Shown: positions 1 to 8,592, counted from the first letter of the stretch. The stretch: DNA of 64,000 bases from Novosphingobium fluoreni (GCF_014196615.1 NZ_JACIDY010000002.1:558001-622000), one strand, 5' to 3'. Notes: a model not told the origin generated them from the letters alone. A program made the numbers and translations.

Positions 1-632
1 GTGACATCATCGGCACCGGCGGCAAGGTCATTCGCGAGATCGTCGCGGAGACTGGCGCCAAGGTGGACATCGACGATGAGGGCGTGATCAAGATCTCCTC
101 CTCCGACGTCAGCCAGATCGAGGCCGCGAAGGCCTGGATCCTGGGCATCGTCGAGGAAGCGGAAGTCGGCAAGATCTACGACGGCAAGGTCGTCAACATC
201 GTCGACTTCGGTGCCTTCGTAAACTTCATGGGTGGCAAGGACGGCCTCGTCCACGTGTCCGAGATGAAGAACGAGCGCGTGGAAAAGCCGACCGACGTGG
301 TCAAGGAAGGCCAGGCCGTGAAGGTCAAGGTCCTCGAGATTGACAACCGCGGCAAGGTTCGCCTGTCGATGCGCGTCGTCGACCAGGAGACCGGTGCCGA
401 GTTGGAAGACACCCGTCCTGCCCGCGAACCGCGTGAGCCGCGTGGTGGTGGCGACCGTTCCGGCGGTGGTGATCGCGGTGGCAGCGGTGGCGGTGATCGT
501 CGTCGCCCGCGCGGTGATCGCAATGACCGCGGTGGTGATCGTGGCGGCCGTGGCGGCGATCGTGGCCCGCGCCGCGATGGCAACGGCGGTGGTGATCCCG
601 ATCACATGCCGGCCTTCCTCAAGGAAGATTGA
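1..632 (+). CDS. pnp: Polyribonucleotide nucleotidyltransferase, C-terminal part (5' end outside window)
   Basis: This is the 3' end of a gene whose reading frame (codons from base 3) is open at the left edge. It begins inside a KH domain ([10 protein letters not shown], residues of the GxxG loop) and continues into an S1 RNA-binding domain ([15 protein letters not shown], then LVHVSEM and GKVRLSM), the KH-S1 order that closes PNPase. PNPase is a phosphorolytic 3'-5' exoribonuclease working in mRNA decay. After S1 comes a tail of about 75 residues made of degenerate G-G-D-R-G-G repeats rich in Arg and Gly, ending in HMPAFLKED. Alphaproteobacterial PNPases often have a disordered C-terminal extension, but this RGG-like composition is marked. 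A Rho-independent terminator follows 23 nt after the stop. Confidence 0.95.
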   Translation, partial: DIIGTGGKVIREIVAETGAKVDIDDEGVIKISSSDVSQIEAAKAWILGIVEEAEVGKIYDGKVVNIVDFGAFVNFMGGKDGLVHVSEMKNERVEKPTDVVKEGQAVKVKVLEIDNRGKVRLSMRVVDQETGAELEDTRPAREPREPRGGGDRSGGGDRGGSGGGDRRRPRGDRNDRGGDRGGRGGDRGPRRDGNGGGDPDHMPAFLKED

Positions 633-655
633 GCCGCAGCTTGGCTGACAAAGAG

Positions 656-686
656 GCCGCGCCGGGCAACCGGCGCGGCTTTTTTG
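656..686 (+). terminator. Rho-independent terminator of pnp
   Basis: A perfect 10-bp GC-rich stem (arms 656-665 and 670-679) with a 4-nt loop is followed by a run of six T from 680, then G. It lies 23 nt past the pnp stop codon. Confidence 0.9.
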
Positions 687-1270
687 TTGTCGGGACGTGA
701 GGTTGGGGGTGCCACGCAAGCCGGATCGCTGCCCGAGCGGAGCCAGCTTTCCCTCGCCCCCCGCAGGCGCCCTATCTCGCTCTCCGCACTTTTGCGGCTT
801 ATACTTGCGTGGGTTTGGCAAAACGGGGTTCTGGAGGGTGCGCTCAAGGCGTGGAGAGGCTAGCACGTCTTGACCTAACTAACCAGATAGGCTAAATGCG
901 ACACCCGTTGGAGCAATCCGACACGGCGGGTGCGGGTGAACGAAGGCCTCGTTCTACACTCCCCGCATCATGCGGCCGGTGCTCAAGACGGGCGCCTGCA
1001 CCGCGATGTGAGACTTTGACCCGCCGGCACTAGCGTCGGAAATGGGGCTGGCGGGCTTTTGCGAGCTTTTCCCGTTGGTTGTCTTGCACCTTGAAAGCCG
1101 AGCGTGTGGTCCTGCTTTCGCATTCCCCCACTCGCCGGTCGCACGATGGAATGCCGAGCCAAGCCTGTCGCGCCAGGCCCGCGCCGGCCGCAACGCTTGG
1201 CCGTTGAACACTTCCCGGCGTTATCCCGCGCTCGCCAGCGGGTGCGAACGCGTGCCTGGCGGCCTCGGCC
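687..1270. other. 584-bp intergenic region without a supported gene
   Basis: It lies between the pnp terminator and the 3' end of the diguanylate cyclase gene. Short reading frames exist in several frames, most notably antisense 954-1211, but none has a convincing ribosome binding site or family resemblance. An imperfect GC hairpin followed by short T runs occurs near 1020-1075. The stretch could be a dispersed repeat, which cannot be judged from one copy. Confidence 0.5.
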
Positions 1271-2545
1271 TCAGCCGGTCACCGTCAGGCGCGGCGGGGC
1301 GAGATCGTCGCGCGTAACTCGCTTCTCCACGCTGCGGACGCAGTTCTTGCCCGCTTTCTTCGCCTCGTACAGCGCGGTGTCGGCCATGGGCACCACATCG
1401 CTCGCGCTGGTCGATGTCTCGGGCACGGTGGCGACGCCGAACGATGCGCTGATCGACGTATCGTGCGCTTCGGAAAGTCCCTCGATCCGGGCGCGCAGCA
1501 ATTCGGCTTTCATCATGGCATCGTCCAGCCCGCAGTTGGGCAGGATGACCATCAGTTCCTCGCCACCGTACCGCGCCACGACGTCGGAAGGTCGCAGCGC
1601 GGAAATGAGCTGCGCCGCCACGTCGCGCAACACGCTGTCACCCTTGGCGTGGCCGTTCTCGTCGTTGAGGTGCTTGAAGTTGTCCAGGTCGATCATGATG
1701 ACCGAGGTCGCGCCGCCAGAGCGTTCTGCCAAGCTGATATAGCGCTCCAGCGCGTCTTCCATGTAGCGCCGGTTGTAGAGCCCGGTCAGCGGATCGCGCA
1801 GCGATTGCGTGCGCAGCTTGTCCCGCAGGGCGATGTTGGAGATCGCCAGCGACATCGAATCCGACAAGGCGCGCGCGATACGGCGCACGTCCATCAGTCG
1901 GGACATCGCCTGCTCGCCATCGTAGGACAGGATCAGCAGGCCATGCACTTGCCCCCGCGCCATCATCGGCACTTCCACCGTGGCGGCCGAGCCCATGGCA
2001 TGCATGCAGCACAGCGTGTTGGTGCCGGGATCGTTGATATGCGGCTTGCCGCGCTTCAGCGCCCAGCACTGGCTGGGCAGCAACGTTGCACCGGGGCGGA
2101 AGGATTCGTTGCCGTTCCAGGACTTTGCCAGGTCCAGCCGATCGCGCGAGTTGTTGAACACATAGAGCGCGCCGCCATATTCGGGCAGCAGGCGTTCGGA
2201 TGTGGCCATCAGGATCGAGCCGGCATCGTCGTGATCCTCCGCCGCCTGAAGCATGTCGGTCATCGCGAACAGCTCTTCGATCTGATGCTTGGTGGCGGCG
2301 GCCTTGTCATAGCTGGTCTGCTGTTGCCGCACTTGCCGCGCGCCGCGCAGGCACAGTGCGATCGACCCCATCATGAACAGGATCGAACCGATCAGCGCGA
2401 TGCGGGAGGCGGCCTGCGCGTTCTCCAACGGGCCGAACCCGGCGTAGGCTTGGACCGTCGCGATCACCGCGTGCAGCCCGGTGATGCCAACGCCCAGCAC
2501 GATCGTCGGCTTCATGTTAGCCGCTATGGATGCATTCTGGGGCAC
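1271..2545 (-). CDS. Membrane-anchored GAF-GGDEF diguanylate cyclase
   Basis: The predicted enzyme makes cyclic di-GMP from two GTP. The 424-residue protein has two hydrophobic segments near the N-terminus (about residues 13-35 and 45-66), a GAF-like sensory region (about 90-245) and a C-terminal GGDEF domain starting at RDPLTGLYNRR. The signature reads GGEEL at 327-331, a standard active variant. The RxxD inhibitory site (RPSD) sits exactly five residues upstream, so product feedback inhibition is likely. The upstream start is GTG. An internal ATG at residue 11 (2515) would still keep both membrane segments and is an alternative. The gene is divergent from the L,D-transpeptidase. The input sensed by the GAF region cannot be read from sequence. 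Confidence 0.9.
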   Translation of the reverse strand: MPQNASIAANMKPTIVLGVGITGLHAVIATVQAYAGFGPLENAQAASRIALIGSILFMMGSIALCLRGARQVRQQQTSYDKAAATKHQIEELFAMTDMLQAAEDHDDAGSILMATSERLLPEYGGALYVFNNSRDRLDLAKSWNGNESFRPGATLLPSQCWALKRGKPHINDPGTNTLCCMHAMGSAATVEVPMMARGQVHGLLILSYDGEQAMSRLMDVRRIARALSDSMSLAISNIALRDKLRTQSLRDPLTGLYNRRYMEDALERYISLAERSGGATSVIMIDLDNFKHLNDENGHAKGDSVLRDVAAQLISALRPSDVVARYGGEELMVILPNCGLDDAMMKAELLRARIEGLSEAHDTSISASFGVATVPETSTSASDVVPMADTALYEAKKAGKNCVRSVEKRVTRDDLAPPRLTVTG

Positions 2546-2869
2546 AAGCCGCTGTCCTCTTCCCTCGCCGGCGGCGTAATAGGACGAAAACCCTAACGAT
2601 GCGTGAGCGGCGAACGGTTAGGGGACAAGAGACCGAGACAAGTAGTTGGTGGGCATAATTTCAATGGCAAAAAATAATTGTACTCCCCGCTGTTTTACTT
2701 GCCGTGGATGTTGCGGGTCTGGAACTCGTCCCTGCAACGAAAGCGTTGTTGCTCGAAATATAAGATGGCTTCCTTGAGGTGCGCGGCTTGCAGCCAAATG
2801 GCCGCACGGTGGTTCTAACTTGCGACAAACACGGTGGGTTCGCCGCCCCCCTGGGAGGAGAAGACGAAC
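2546..2869. promoter_or_regulatory. Divergent intergenic region between GGDEF and L,D-transpeptidase genes
   Basis: This 324-bp region must hold the promoters of both flanking genes and is locally more AT-rich than its surroundings. It contains GGAAC at 2721-2725 and CGTT at 2744-2747 toward the transpeptidase. The spacer is 18 nt, outside the 16-17 nt expected for sigma-EcfG, so no promoter is called from it. No other clear site is seen. Confidence 0.4.
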
Positions 2870-4072
2870 GTGCGTGCAATTGCCTGGATGATCCCGCTGG
2901 CCCTGATCTCGCTGCCTGGCTGCAATGACAGGGGGGCGGACAAGGGGAATGCGCAACAGCAGCCCGGTGCCACCAAGAGTGCGGCCACCCCCGCCAGCGG
3001 CGCTGACGCCATGGCCTCGCAGGATCCAGGGCCGGGCCAGGCGGTGCGGCCCGCCGTTGCCGATACCGAGCAGCGCCCGGTAATGCAGATGCAGGTGGTG
3101 CTGGACCGGCTCGGCTTTTCGCCCGGCGTGATCGACGGGAAGGAGGGGCTATCCCTTGGCAATGCGCTGGGCGGCTTCCAAAAGGCGAACAACCTGCCGC
3201 AGACCGGCAAGCCCGATCAGGCGACCTTGCAGATGCTGTCGCGCTGGTCGAATATCCCGGCCACCCGGGTCGTGACCATTCCCGAGGATTTCGCGCGCGG
3301 TCCCTTCGCGCCGGTGCCCAAGGAGCCGGCCGATCAGGCCAAGATGCCGCAACTGGGTTATGCCAGCCTGGATGAGAAGCTGGCCGAACGCTTCCACACC
3401 ACGATCGAGACGCTGCACATGCTGAACCCGGGTGGCGCCCCGGCAGGAGCGCAGGCTGCGCCGGTTGCCGCAGCGCAGCCGGCACCCGCTCCTTCGCCGA
3501 ACGCATCATCAGCACCGGGCACTCCGCCGCCCCCGATGTTCCGCGCCGGGCAGCAGATTCGCGTTCCCAATACCGGTGCCGACGCGCTCGATCCGGCAGG
3601 TATCGATGACCAGACCTGGCTAGGCACGCTGCGCGATCTGGGAGTCGGCAGCAGCCAGCCCAAGGTCGATAAGGTGGTGGTGAGCAAGTCGAAGGGCACG
3701 CTCAGCGCCTATGACGGAGACAAGCTTGTGGCCGTGTTCACCGTCACCACCGGGTCCAGCCACGATCCGCTGCCGATCGGCAAGTGGGAGGTGAAGGGCG
3801 TCGCCCACAATCCGCCGTTCCACTACAACCCGGACTTGTTCTGGGATGCGGACTCGAAGGAGGAAAAGCAGAAGCTGCCGCCGGGGCCGAACGGTCCGGT
3901 CGGCGTGGTCTGGATCGACTTGTCGAAGCCTCACTACGGTATCCACGGCACGCCTGAGCCCCAGACGATCGGCCGGGCCCAAAGCCATGGCTGCGTACGC
4001 TTGACCAACTGGGATGCGGCACGCTTGGCGCAGATGGTCCATTCGGGGACCGTTGCCTTGTTCGAGAAGTAA
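2870..4072 (+). CDS. L,D-transpeptidase with peptidoglycan-binding domain, probable lipoprotein
   Basis: This is a YkuD-type cell-wall transpeptidase that would form 3-3 cross-links or attach proteins to peptidoglycan. The start is taken as GTG 2870 because GGGAGGAG lies 9 nt upstream, and the product begins with a hydrophobic signal ending LISLPGC, a lipobox-like cysteine. A peptidoglycan-binding domain (LDRLGFSPGVIDGK) lies at about residues 65-125, followed by a Pro/Ala-rich linker. The C-terminal catalytic domain ends with HGT and SHGCVRL, placing the catalytic cysteine near residue 375 of 400. One base separates the stop from the next gene, an M23 peptidase, suggesting a two-gene cell-wall remodelling operon. 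Confidence 0.93.
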   Translation: MRAIAWMIPLALISLPGCNDRGADKGNAQQQPGATKSAATPASGADAMASQDPGPGQAVRPAVADTEQRPVMQMQVVLDRLGFSPGVIDGKEGLSLGNALGGFQKANNLPQTGKPDQATLQMLSRWSNIPATRVVTIPEDFARGPFAPVPKEPADQAKMPQLGYASLDEKLAERFHTTIETLHMLNPGGAPAGAQAAPVAAAQPAPAPSPNASSAPGTPPPPMFRAGQQIRVPNTGADALDPAGIDDQTWLGTLRDLGVGSSQPKVDKVVVSKSKGTLSAYDGDKLVAVFTVTTGSSHDPLPIGKWEVKGVAHNPPFHYNPDLFWDADSKEEKQKLPPGPNGPVGVVWIDLSKPHYGIHGTPEPQTIGRAQSHGCVRLTNWDAARLAQMVHSGTVALFEK

Positions 4073-4073
4073 C

Positions 4074-4769
4074 ATGCAAGTCGGCTGGCCGGGATTGAGC
4101 CGCGCGATCGCGGCCAGCATCGTGCTGACCTCGATCTTCTGGATCGCCCTGGGCGTTTGGCTGTACCGCAATCACCTTGCCGCGGATCGCAGCTTGCGCG
4201 GCGCTGCTGTCGAAGCCGCCAGCACCGCGGCCACGGTCAGCGGCGTCGTGGGGGCTTTGAGCGGAAACGCGTCGCAAAGCCATGACAGAGGCGCAAGGTC
4301 GCTACCGCCTACGGTGATGCCCAGCGGACTGGCGATTCCCGTGGCTGGGGTCAAGCCCGCTCAATTGACGGATACGTTCTCGCAAGGCCGGGCGGAAGGT
4401 GCCCGCCATCACGATGCGATCGATATCCTGGCGACGGAGGGCACCGCGGTGCAGGCCGCCGCGCCGGGGCGGGTGGAAAAGCTGTTCTATTCGGCCGATG
4501 GCGGCAACACGATCTACGTCCGCTCTGCCGACCGACGGCTGATCTATTACTACGCGCATCTGCTTGCCTACGACCCCTCTCTGCGCGAGGGCGAGATGGT
4601 GCGGCAGGGGCAGTCATTGGGGCAGGTGGGGCATACCGGCAATGCCGACGCCGCGGCCCCACACTTGCACTTTGCGATCTGGAGCGTCGATCAAGCGGGC
4701 GACTGGTCGCAACAGGGGGTGGCGATTAACCCCTACCCGCTGCTGCATAATGGCGCGGAGCGGCGGTAG
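4074..4769 (+). CDS. M23-family (LytM) peptidoglycan endopeptidase
   Basis: The 231-residue protein has an N-terminal signal-anchor (about residues 9-30) and a C-terminal LytM domain. Zinc ligands are recognisable: HHDAID (HxxxD type) at about residue 113 and HLH at about 197-199, together with the typical phrases VRQGQSLGQVGHTG and YAHL. Family members cleave peptide cross-links of murein in the periplasm. ATG 4074 is preferred over an in-frame codon at 4014 because it follows the upstream stop by one base and gives a clean membrane anchor. Coupling with the L,D-transpeptidase suggests coordinated cutting and cross-linking. Confidence 0.92.
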   Translation: MQVGWPGLSRAIAASIVLTSIFWIALGVWLYRNHLAADRSLRGAAVEAASTAATVSGVVGALSGNASQSHDRGARSLPPTVMPSGLAIPVAGVKPAQLTDTFSQGRAEGARHHDAIDILATEGTAVQAAAPGRVEKLFYSADGGNTIYVRSADRRLIYYYAHLLAYDPSLREGEMVRQGQSLGQVGHTGNADAAAPHLHFAIWSVDQAGDWSQQGVAINPYPLLHNGAERR

Positions 4770-4775
4770 GGGGCT

Positions 4776-4892
4776 GTGTCTCGACTTCGCTCGACACGAA
4801 CGAAGGAGGGGTGTCACCGGGACAAATGATGCCCGCCGCGTGAATACCTATCGCGCACCAACTTCCGTTCGTGTCGAGCGAAGTCGAGACAC
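4776..4892. repeat. 27-bp perfect inverted repeat pair (REP-like element)
   Basis: Bases 4776-4802 and 4866-4892 are perfect 27-bp reverse complements separated by 63 bp. Each arm is itself imperfectly self-complementary around a TTCG/CGAA centre. The pair lies between convergent genes, the usual setting of REP/BIME-type dispersed palindromes. No second pair is seen in this window. It could also act as a bidirectional structural terminator. Confidence 0.8.
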
Positions 4893-4925
4893 ATTCGCAC
4901 CACCCCGTCGGTGATGCCCTCACCA

Positions 4926-5609
4926 TCAAGGAATAGCCGGCACCGCAAATGGAGGCGCAACCGCCGGGGCAGCGGGAGGGGCCGGAGGCGCGGCCACGCG
5001 CTTCATGCTGATGATGCGCACCGGCGGATCGAGCATCTGGCCTTTCATCACCCCTACGCCCTTGGTGACAGAGCGGGGCATACCGAAGATCTTTTCCACC
5101 ACGTCCATCCCGCTGACGACCTGCCCGAAAGCCGCAAATCCGGCCTTGGCGTCAGCATCCGGAGCGTCGGGCTTGGCGTCCAGGCCCGGCTGATCGGACA
5201 GCATGATCGAAAAGTCGCCCGTGGCCGTTCCCGGCGCGAAACGGGCCATCGAGATCGTGCCACGCTTATGGAGGATGCCCGTCTGGCTGGTGGGCTCATG
5301 CGCGACCGGCTTCAGAATACGCTTGGGATCGTTCTGGGTGCCGCCCTGGATTAGCCCGTTGGGCGGCGTACCCCATTCCAGATGCATGGCGCGATAGAAC
5401 GCGGTGCCATCGAACCGCTTGCCGTCCACGTACTTCAGGAAGTTGCCCGTCGTCAGCGGCGCGTGCGCGGCGTCCAGGTCGAGAGTGATCGTTCCGGCGC
5501 TAGTCTGGACCGTGACGTAGACGTCAGCGGGCGATGAGCCTTGCGGCGCGGGGGATGCCGCTGCCAATAGCATCAGGATGGGTGCAGAAAACGCGAATCG
5601 CTTGATCAT
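4926..5609 (-). CDS. Periplasmic cyclophilin-type peptidyl-prolyl isomerase
   Basis: The 227-residue protein starts with a hydrophobic signal sequence (ILMLLAAASPA). A cyclophilin domain follows: TSAGTITLDLDAAHAP, FDGTAFYRAM, LIQGGTQND, GTISMAR, GDFSIML and FAAFGQVVSGMDVVEKI appear in the family order. Such enzymes speed cis/trans isomerisation of prolyl bonds in exported proteins. The strand after FYRA differs from the usual FHRVIPGFMxQGGD, as is common in the alphaproteobacterial secreted subgroup. The C-terminus ends in a Pro/Ala-rich tail of about 25 residues. The gene converges with the M23 peptidase across the inverted repeat. Confidence 0.9.
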   Translation of the reverse strand: MIKRFAFSAPILMLLAAASPAPQGSSPADVYVTVQTSAGTITLDLDAAHAPLTTGNFLKYVDGKRFDGTAFYRAMHLEWGTPPNGLIQGGTQNDPKRILKPVAHEPTSQTGILHKRGTISMARFAPGTATGDFSIMLSDQPGLDAKPDAPDADAKAGFAAFGQVVSGMDVVEKIFGMPRSVTKGVGVMKGQMLDPPVRIISMKRVAAPPAPPAAPAVAPPFAVPAIP

Positions 5610-5680
5610 GCAGCGATCTTGCCTGCGCGGCGCGCGACTGGGAACAGCCCAATCGCAGCGCCAGCGCTGACTTTTTTAGA

Positions 5681-6403
5681 TCAGCGGACCCGTGGGCCGC
5701 CGAACGGCATCGGCGGGGGAGGACGGCGCGCACCACGTGGCAGCTGTGCCTGATAGGCCCGGCCGCAATGCTCTACGCAATAGGGGAAGCCGGGGTTCAC
5801 CTTGTCACCGCAGAAGTGGAAATCCGGCTCGCCCGGGTGACCCATCGGCCAGCGGCAGATGCGATCGTTCAGGTCCAGCAGACTAGTCTTGTCCGCAATC
5901 TCGGCGCTGGGCTTGGCCGGGATCAAGCGACGCGGCGGTGCGGGCGGGATCGGCTGCTGCTGATCGCTCGGACCCTGGCGCAGGAAGCCGCCCGGGCCGA
6001 CCGAGACGATGCGTGTCTGCGGCTTGGGGGCCACTTCCGGATCGGCATTTTCCGTCGTCGCGGCCGCGCTGGGCGCGGGCGACGGGCTGGCGATCGGTGC
6101 CGGGCGCTCGGCCGCAATCGGTGCCGGTGCCGCCGGTGCAGCGGCAGCCGATTCGGTCTCAAACGGGGGCGCCTCGTCACGTGGGCGCTTGGCTGCGGCG
6201 ACGGGAGCGGGCGCGGGGCGCGCCGGCTTCTCGTTCGGCTTCACCGGGGAAGGGCGGGCCTTCAGGCTGAGGCGGTGGGCCTTTCCGATCACCGCGTTGC
6301 GGCTGACGCCACCCAGTTCATCGGCGATCTGGCTGGCGGTGGCGCCGCCCTCCCACATCTTCCTCAGCTTCTCGATCCGCTCGTCCGTCCAGCTCATCTG
6401 CAT
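5681..6403 (-). CDS. gcrA: GcrA cell cycle regulator
   Basis: The N-terminus (SWTDERIEKLRKMW, then GGVSRNAVIGKAHRL) is the helix-turn-helix DNA-binding domain of GcrA, the sigma70-associated activator that in Caulobacter acts at CcrM-methylated GANTC promoters. A Pro/Ala-rich low-complexity linker (about residues 50-180) follows. The conserved C-terminal domain CRWPMGHPGEPDFHFCG...PYCVEH carries a Cys/His cluster. The annotated start gives MQMSW; translation from the third residue (6397) matches the usual MSW start and is equally possible. At 240 residues it is longer than the Caulobacter protein because of the linker. It is transcribed divergently from an ABC permease gene. Confidence 0.92.
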   Translation of the reverse strand: MQMSWTDERIEKLRKMWEGGATASQIADELGGVSRNAVIGKAHRLSLKARPSPVKPNEKPARPAPAPVAAAKRPRDEAPPFETESAAAAPAAPAPIAAERPAPIASPSPAPSAAATTENADPEVAPKPQTRIVSVGPGGFLRQGPSDQQQPIPPAPPRRLIPAKPSAEIADKTSLLDLNDRICRWPMGHPGEPDFHFCGDKVNPGFPYCVEHCGRAYQAQLPRGARRPPPPMPFGGPRVR

Positions 6404-6527
6404 TCCATTCGTTCTGGCCCCGGTGGGTGCCGTACACTCTGCCCAGGCACCGTGGTGCCCAACTCAGTCGTCGCCATCGTGCCTGCGGGGCTTGCCTGCG
6501 GAGCGGTCAGCCGATAGGCGCGGGACC

Positions 6528-7421
6528 ATGGCCGATCAACCCTCTTCGGCGGACCTCATTTCGCCCGCCGCCATTCCGCAACCCCGGTCGTTTCCGGCCC
6601 GCACGTTTCCGGCTATGGGTGAGCCCGTGATTCACCAAGTCAACTGGGTGGGGCTCAAGACCCTTTATATGAAGGAAGTGCGCCGGTTCTTCAAGGTGCA
6701 GACCCAGACGATCTGGGCCCCCGCCATCACGACGATGTTGTTCCTGGTGATCTTCACCGTCGCACTGGGGCGGGGCGGCAAGGAAGTGCTGGGCGTGAAT
6801 TTCGCCACCTTCGTCGCGCCGGGCCTCATCGTGATGGGGATGATGCAGAACGCCTTTGCCAACGCCAGCTTCTCGTTCCTGGCGGGCAAGATCCAGGGCA
6901 CGATCATCGATTTCCTGATGCCCCCGCTGACCGAGGGCGAACTGATGCTGGCGATGACGGCGGCGGCGATGACCCGCGCTTTGCTGGTCGGCCTGGCGCT
7001 GACCGGTGGGATGCTTCTGTGGCCGCAGGTTCATCTGCACGTTGCGCACCCCTGGGCCGTCATCTGGTTCGCGCTGATGGGGTCGGGGTTCCTGGCGCTG
7101 CTGGGGTTGCTCTCTTCCGTCTGGGCGGAAAAGTTCGACCATAACGCCGCCATCACGAACTTTGTGATCGCACCGCTGTCGCTGCTATCTGGCACGTTCT
7201 ACGTGATTGATAACCTGGCGCCCGCGTTTCAAACGGTCAGCCGCTTCAACCCGTTCTTCTATGTGATCTCAGGCTTCCGCTTCGGCTTCCTAGGGCGCAG
7301 CGACATCGGCGATACCAATATGGCGGTGCTGCATTCCGCCATCGGCCTGGGTGTGCTAAACGCCGTGCTATGCCTGACCACCTATCTGGTGCTGCGCTCG
7401 GGCTGGAAGCTGAAGAGCTGA
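6528..7421 (+). CDS. ABC-2 type transporter permease
   Basis: The 297-residue protein has a soluble N-terminus of about 50 residues, then VGLKTLYMKEVRRFFKVQTQ and six predicted membrane helices ending at VLRSGWKLKS, the pattern of ABC-2 permeases of the YadH/NodJ type. Such permeases export polysaccharides, lipids or drugs when paired with an ATPase. The open frame extends well upstream, but ATG 6528 is taken as start because the upstream part is antisense to gcrA. ATG 6615 is an alternative. No ATPase gene is adjacent, so the partner must be elsewhere and the substrate is unknown. Confidence 0.85.
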   Translation: MADQPSSADLISPAAIPQPRSFPARTFPAMGEPVIHQVNWVGLKTLYMKEVRRFFKVQTQTIWAPAITTMLFLVIFTVALGRGGKEVLGVNFATFVAPGLIVMGMMQNAFANASFSFLAGKIQGTIIDFLMPPLTEGELMLAMTAAAMTRALLVGLALTGGMLLWPQVHLHVAHPWAVIWFALMGSGFLALLGLLSSVWAEKFDHNAAITNFVIAPLSLLSGTFYVIDNLAPAFQTVSRFNPFFYVISGFRFGFLGRSDIGDTNMAVLHSAIGLGVLNAVLCLTTYLVLRSGWKLKS

Positions 7422-7460
7422 GCCTCCAGCCGCCGCGGTCAATCTCACGGCTGACCTGCC

Positions 7461-7841
7461 TCAGTGCGCCATGCCGCGCCGGATCTGATAGTGCCCGTCC
7501 GCGAAGTCGTCGAAGATCTGCGTGATGGAGGGATGGTCCACCGGTCCGCCATCACCGTCCTCCAGCAAGTTCTGCTGGCTGACATAGGCCACGTAGCTGG
7601 AATCGTCGCTCTCGGCCAAAAGGTGATAGAACGGCTGCTCGCGCAGCGGCCGCAGCTCTGCCGGGATGGATTCGTACCACTCCTCGCTGTTGGCGAAGAC
7701 GGGATCGATATCGAAGACCACACCGCGAAAATCGTGAGACTTGTGCCGCACGATATCGCCGATGGCGAAGCGGGCCCGCGCCTTGCGCGGCGCTTCGATG
7801 ATGCGGCCAGCCTGGGGGGAGAAGAAAGAAGCACGGTTCAT
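7461..7841 (-). CDS. hspQ: Heat shock protein HspQ (YccV-like hemimethylated DNA-binding family)
   Basis: Residues from FAIGDIVRHKSHDF through GVVFDIDPVFANSEEWY and QPFYHLLAE to YVAYVSQQNLL match the HspQ/YccV family end to end. In E. coli HspQ is a heat-induced specificity factor for Lon; the domain was first described as binding hemimethylated DNA. ATG 7841 gives a 126-residue product beginning MNRASFFS; the longer upstream frame has no family support. It stands alone, convergent with the ABC permease. Confidence 0.88.
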   Translation of the reverse strand: MNRASFFSPQAGRIIEAPRKARARFAIGDIVRHKSHDFRGVVFDIDPVFANSEEWYESIPAELRPLREQPFYHLLAESDDSSYVAYVSQQNLLEDGDGGPVDHPSITQIFDDFADGHYQIRRGMAH

Positions 7842-7997
7842 GCATGAAGATATAGGCCCGCCCCCGGGGCCAAACAAGCGAGGGACTAGCGCTCATCCCC
7901 CGCGATCGCGATAAAGGGCTTGGCAAGCGGCCAACCTTGAGCTAACCGCGCCCCTCGCTCGACCAGCGGGACACCCCGCACAGCGCAAGACCTCTGC

Positions 7998-8088
<91 letters not shown>

Positions 8089-8238
8089 TAGGCTTCGGTC
8101 TCCTTTAAATCGAACTTATGGCCAATGGTGCCTGTGCGGATTGCGTAATCGTTCTGATTTATGGGTTGTCTATTAGCGCAGGTTGCCCAGTCCCGTTTGC
8201 GCTCTTATTTCTGCCGCCGACAGCTTCAGCGATGCTCG

Positions 8239-8592
8239 TTATTGGTCGTGCGTTTCGAATTTCGATATTTCACCGGTTGTGAAAAACTGATTGCCCCAGG
8301 GTGCAGCACAGCCAATATCGACTTCGGCTTGATTACTGTGCCTATGGATGACATGCAGCGTCGAGATCGCGGCTTCGGTGTGCTTGAGCCAATCGGCAGC
8401 GGCCATTTGCGCGCGCAAGAGTTGGCCGATCAATCGTCGACATTGGGAAATAGGTAATTCTGACCTACGGACGCCCTCGATAGCTTCCGTAGAGAAGCGC
8501 AAATGTTCCACATACGCGCTAATTAGTGCTTCGACCGCGGTGTTTGCTTCCGCCGCAACAACGACGACAGCCGCTTTGTCCAGATTAATCAT
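8239..8592 (-). CDS. Small protein of unknown function (117 aa)
   Basis: The frame has a near-ideal ribosome binding site (AAGGAGGG ending about 5 nt before ATG 8592), which is the main reason to call it. The product is mostly helical in appearance, with an Ala/Val-rich N-terminus (DKAAVVVVAAEANTAVEAL) and single tryptophans in the C-terminal half. No domain is recognised. Base composition is less GC-biased than neighbouring genes, and it lies just past a tRNA-Ser gene, a common landing site for acquired DNA. No integrase or direct repeat is visible. Confidence 0.55.
   Translation of the reverse strand: MINLDKAAVVVVAAEANTAVEALISAYVEHLRFSTEAIEGVRRSELPISQCRRLIGQLLRAQMAAADWLKHTEAAISTLHVIHRHSNQAEVDIGCAAPWGNQFFTTGEISKFETHDQ

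Noticed and set aside
1463-2596. Long plus-strand open frame (377 codons) opposite the diguanylate cyclase gene
   Set aside because: Antisense shadow of a clearly recognised GGDEF gene; low-complexity Arg/His/Gln-rich translation without family resemblance.
2721-2747. GGAAC...CGTT upstream of the L,D-transpeptidase gene as an EcfG promoter
   Set aside because: Spacer is 18 nt, outside the 16-17 nt consensus, and it lies about 120 bp before the start codon.
6446-6459. GGCAC/GTGCC dyad between gcrA and the ABC permease as an operator
   Set aside because: Short 5-bp arms in GC-rich DNA are expected by chance, and no regulator is implied.
8161-8457. 98-codon plus-strand frame overlapping the 117-residue minus-strand gene
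   Set aside because: The opposite frame has a near-ideal ribosome binding site; this one has none and a cysteine-rich, atypical translation.
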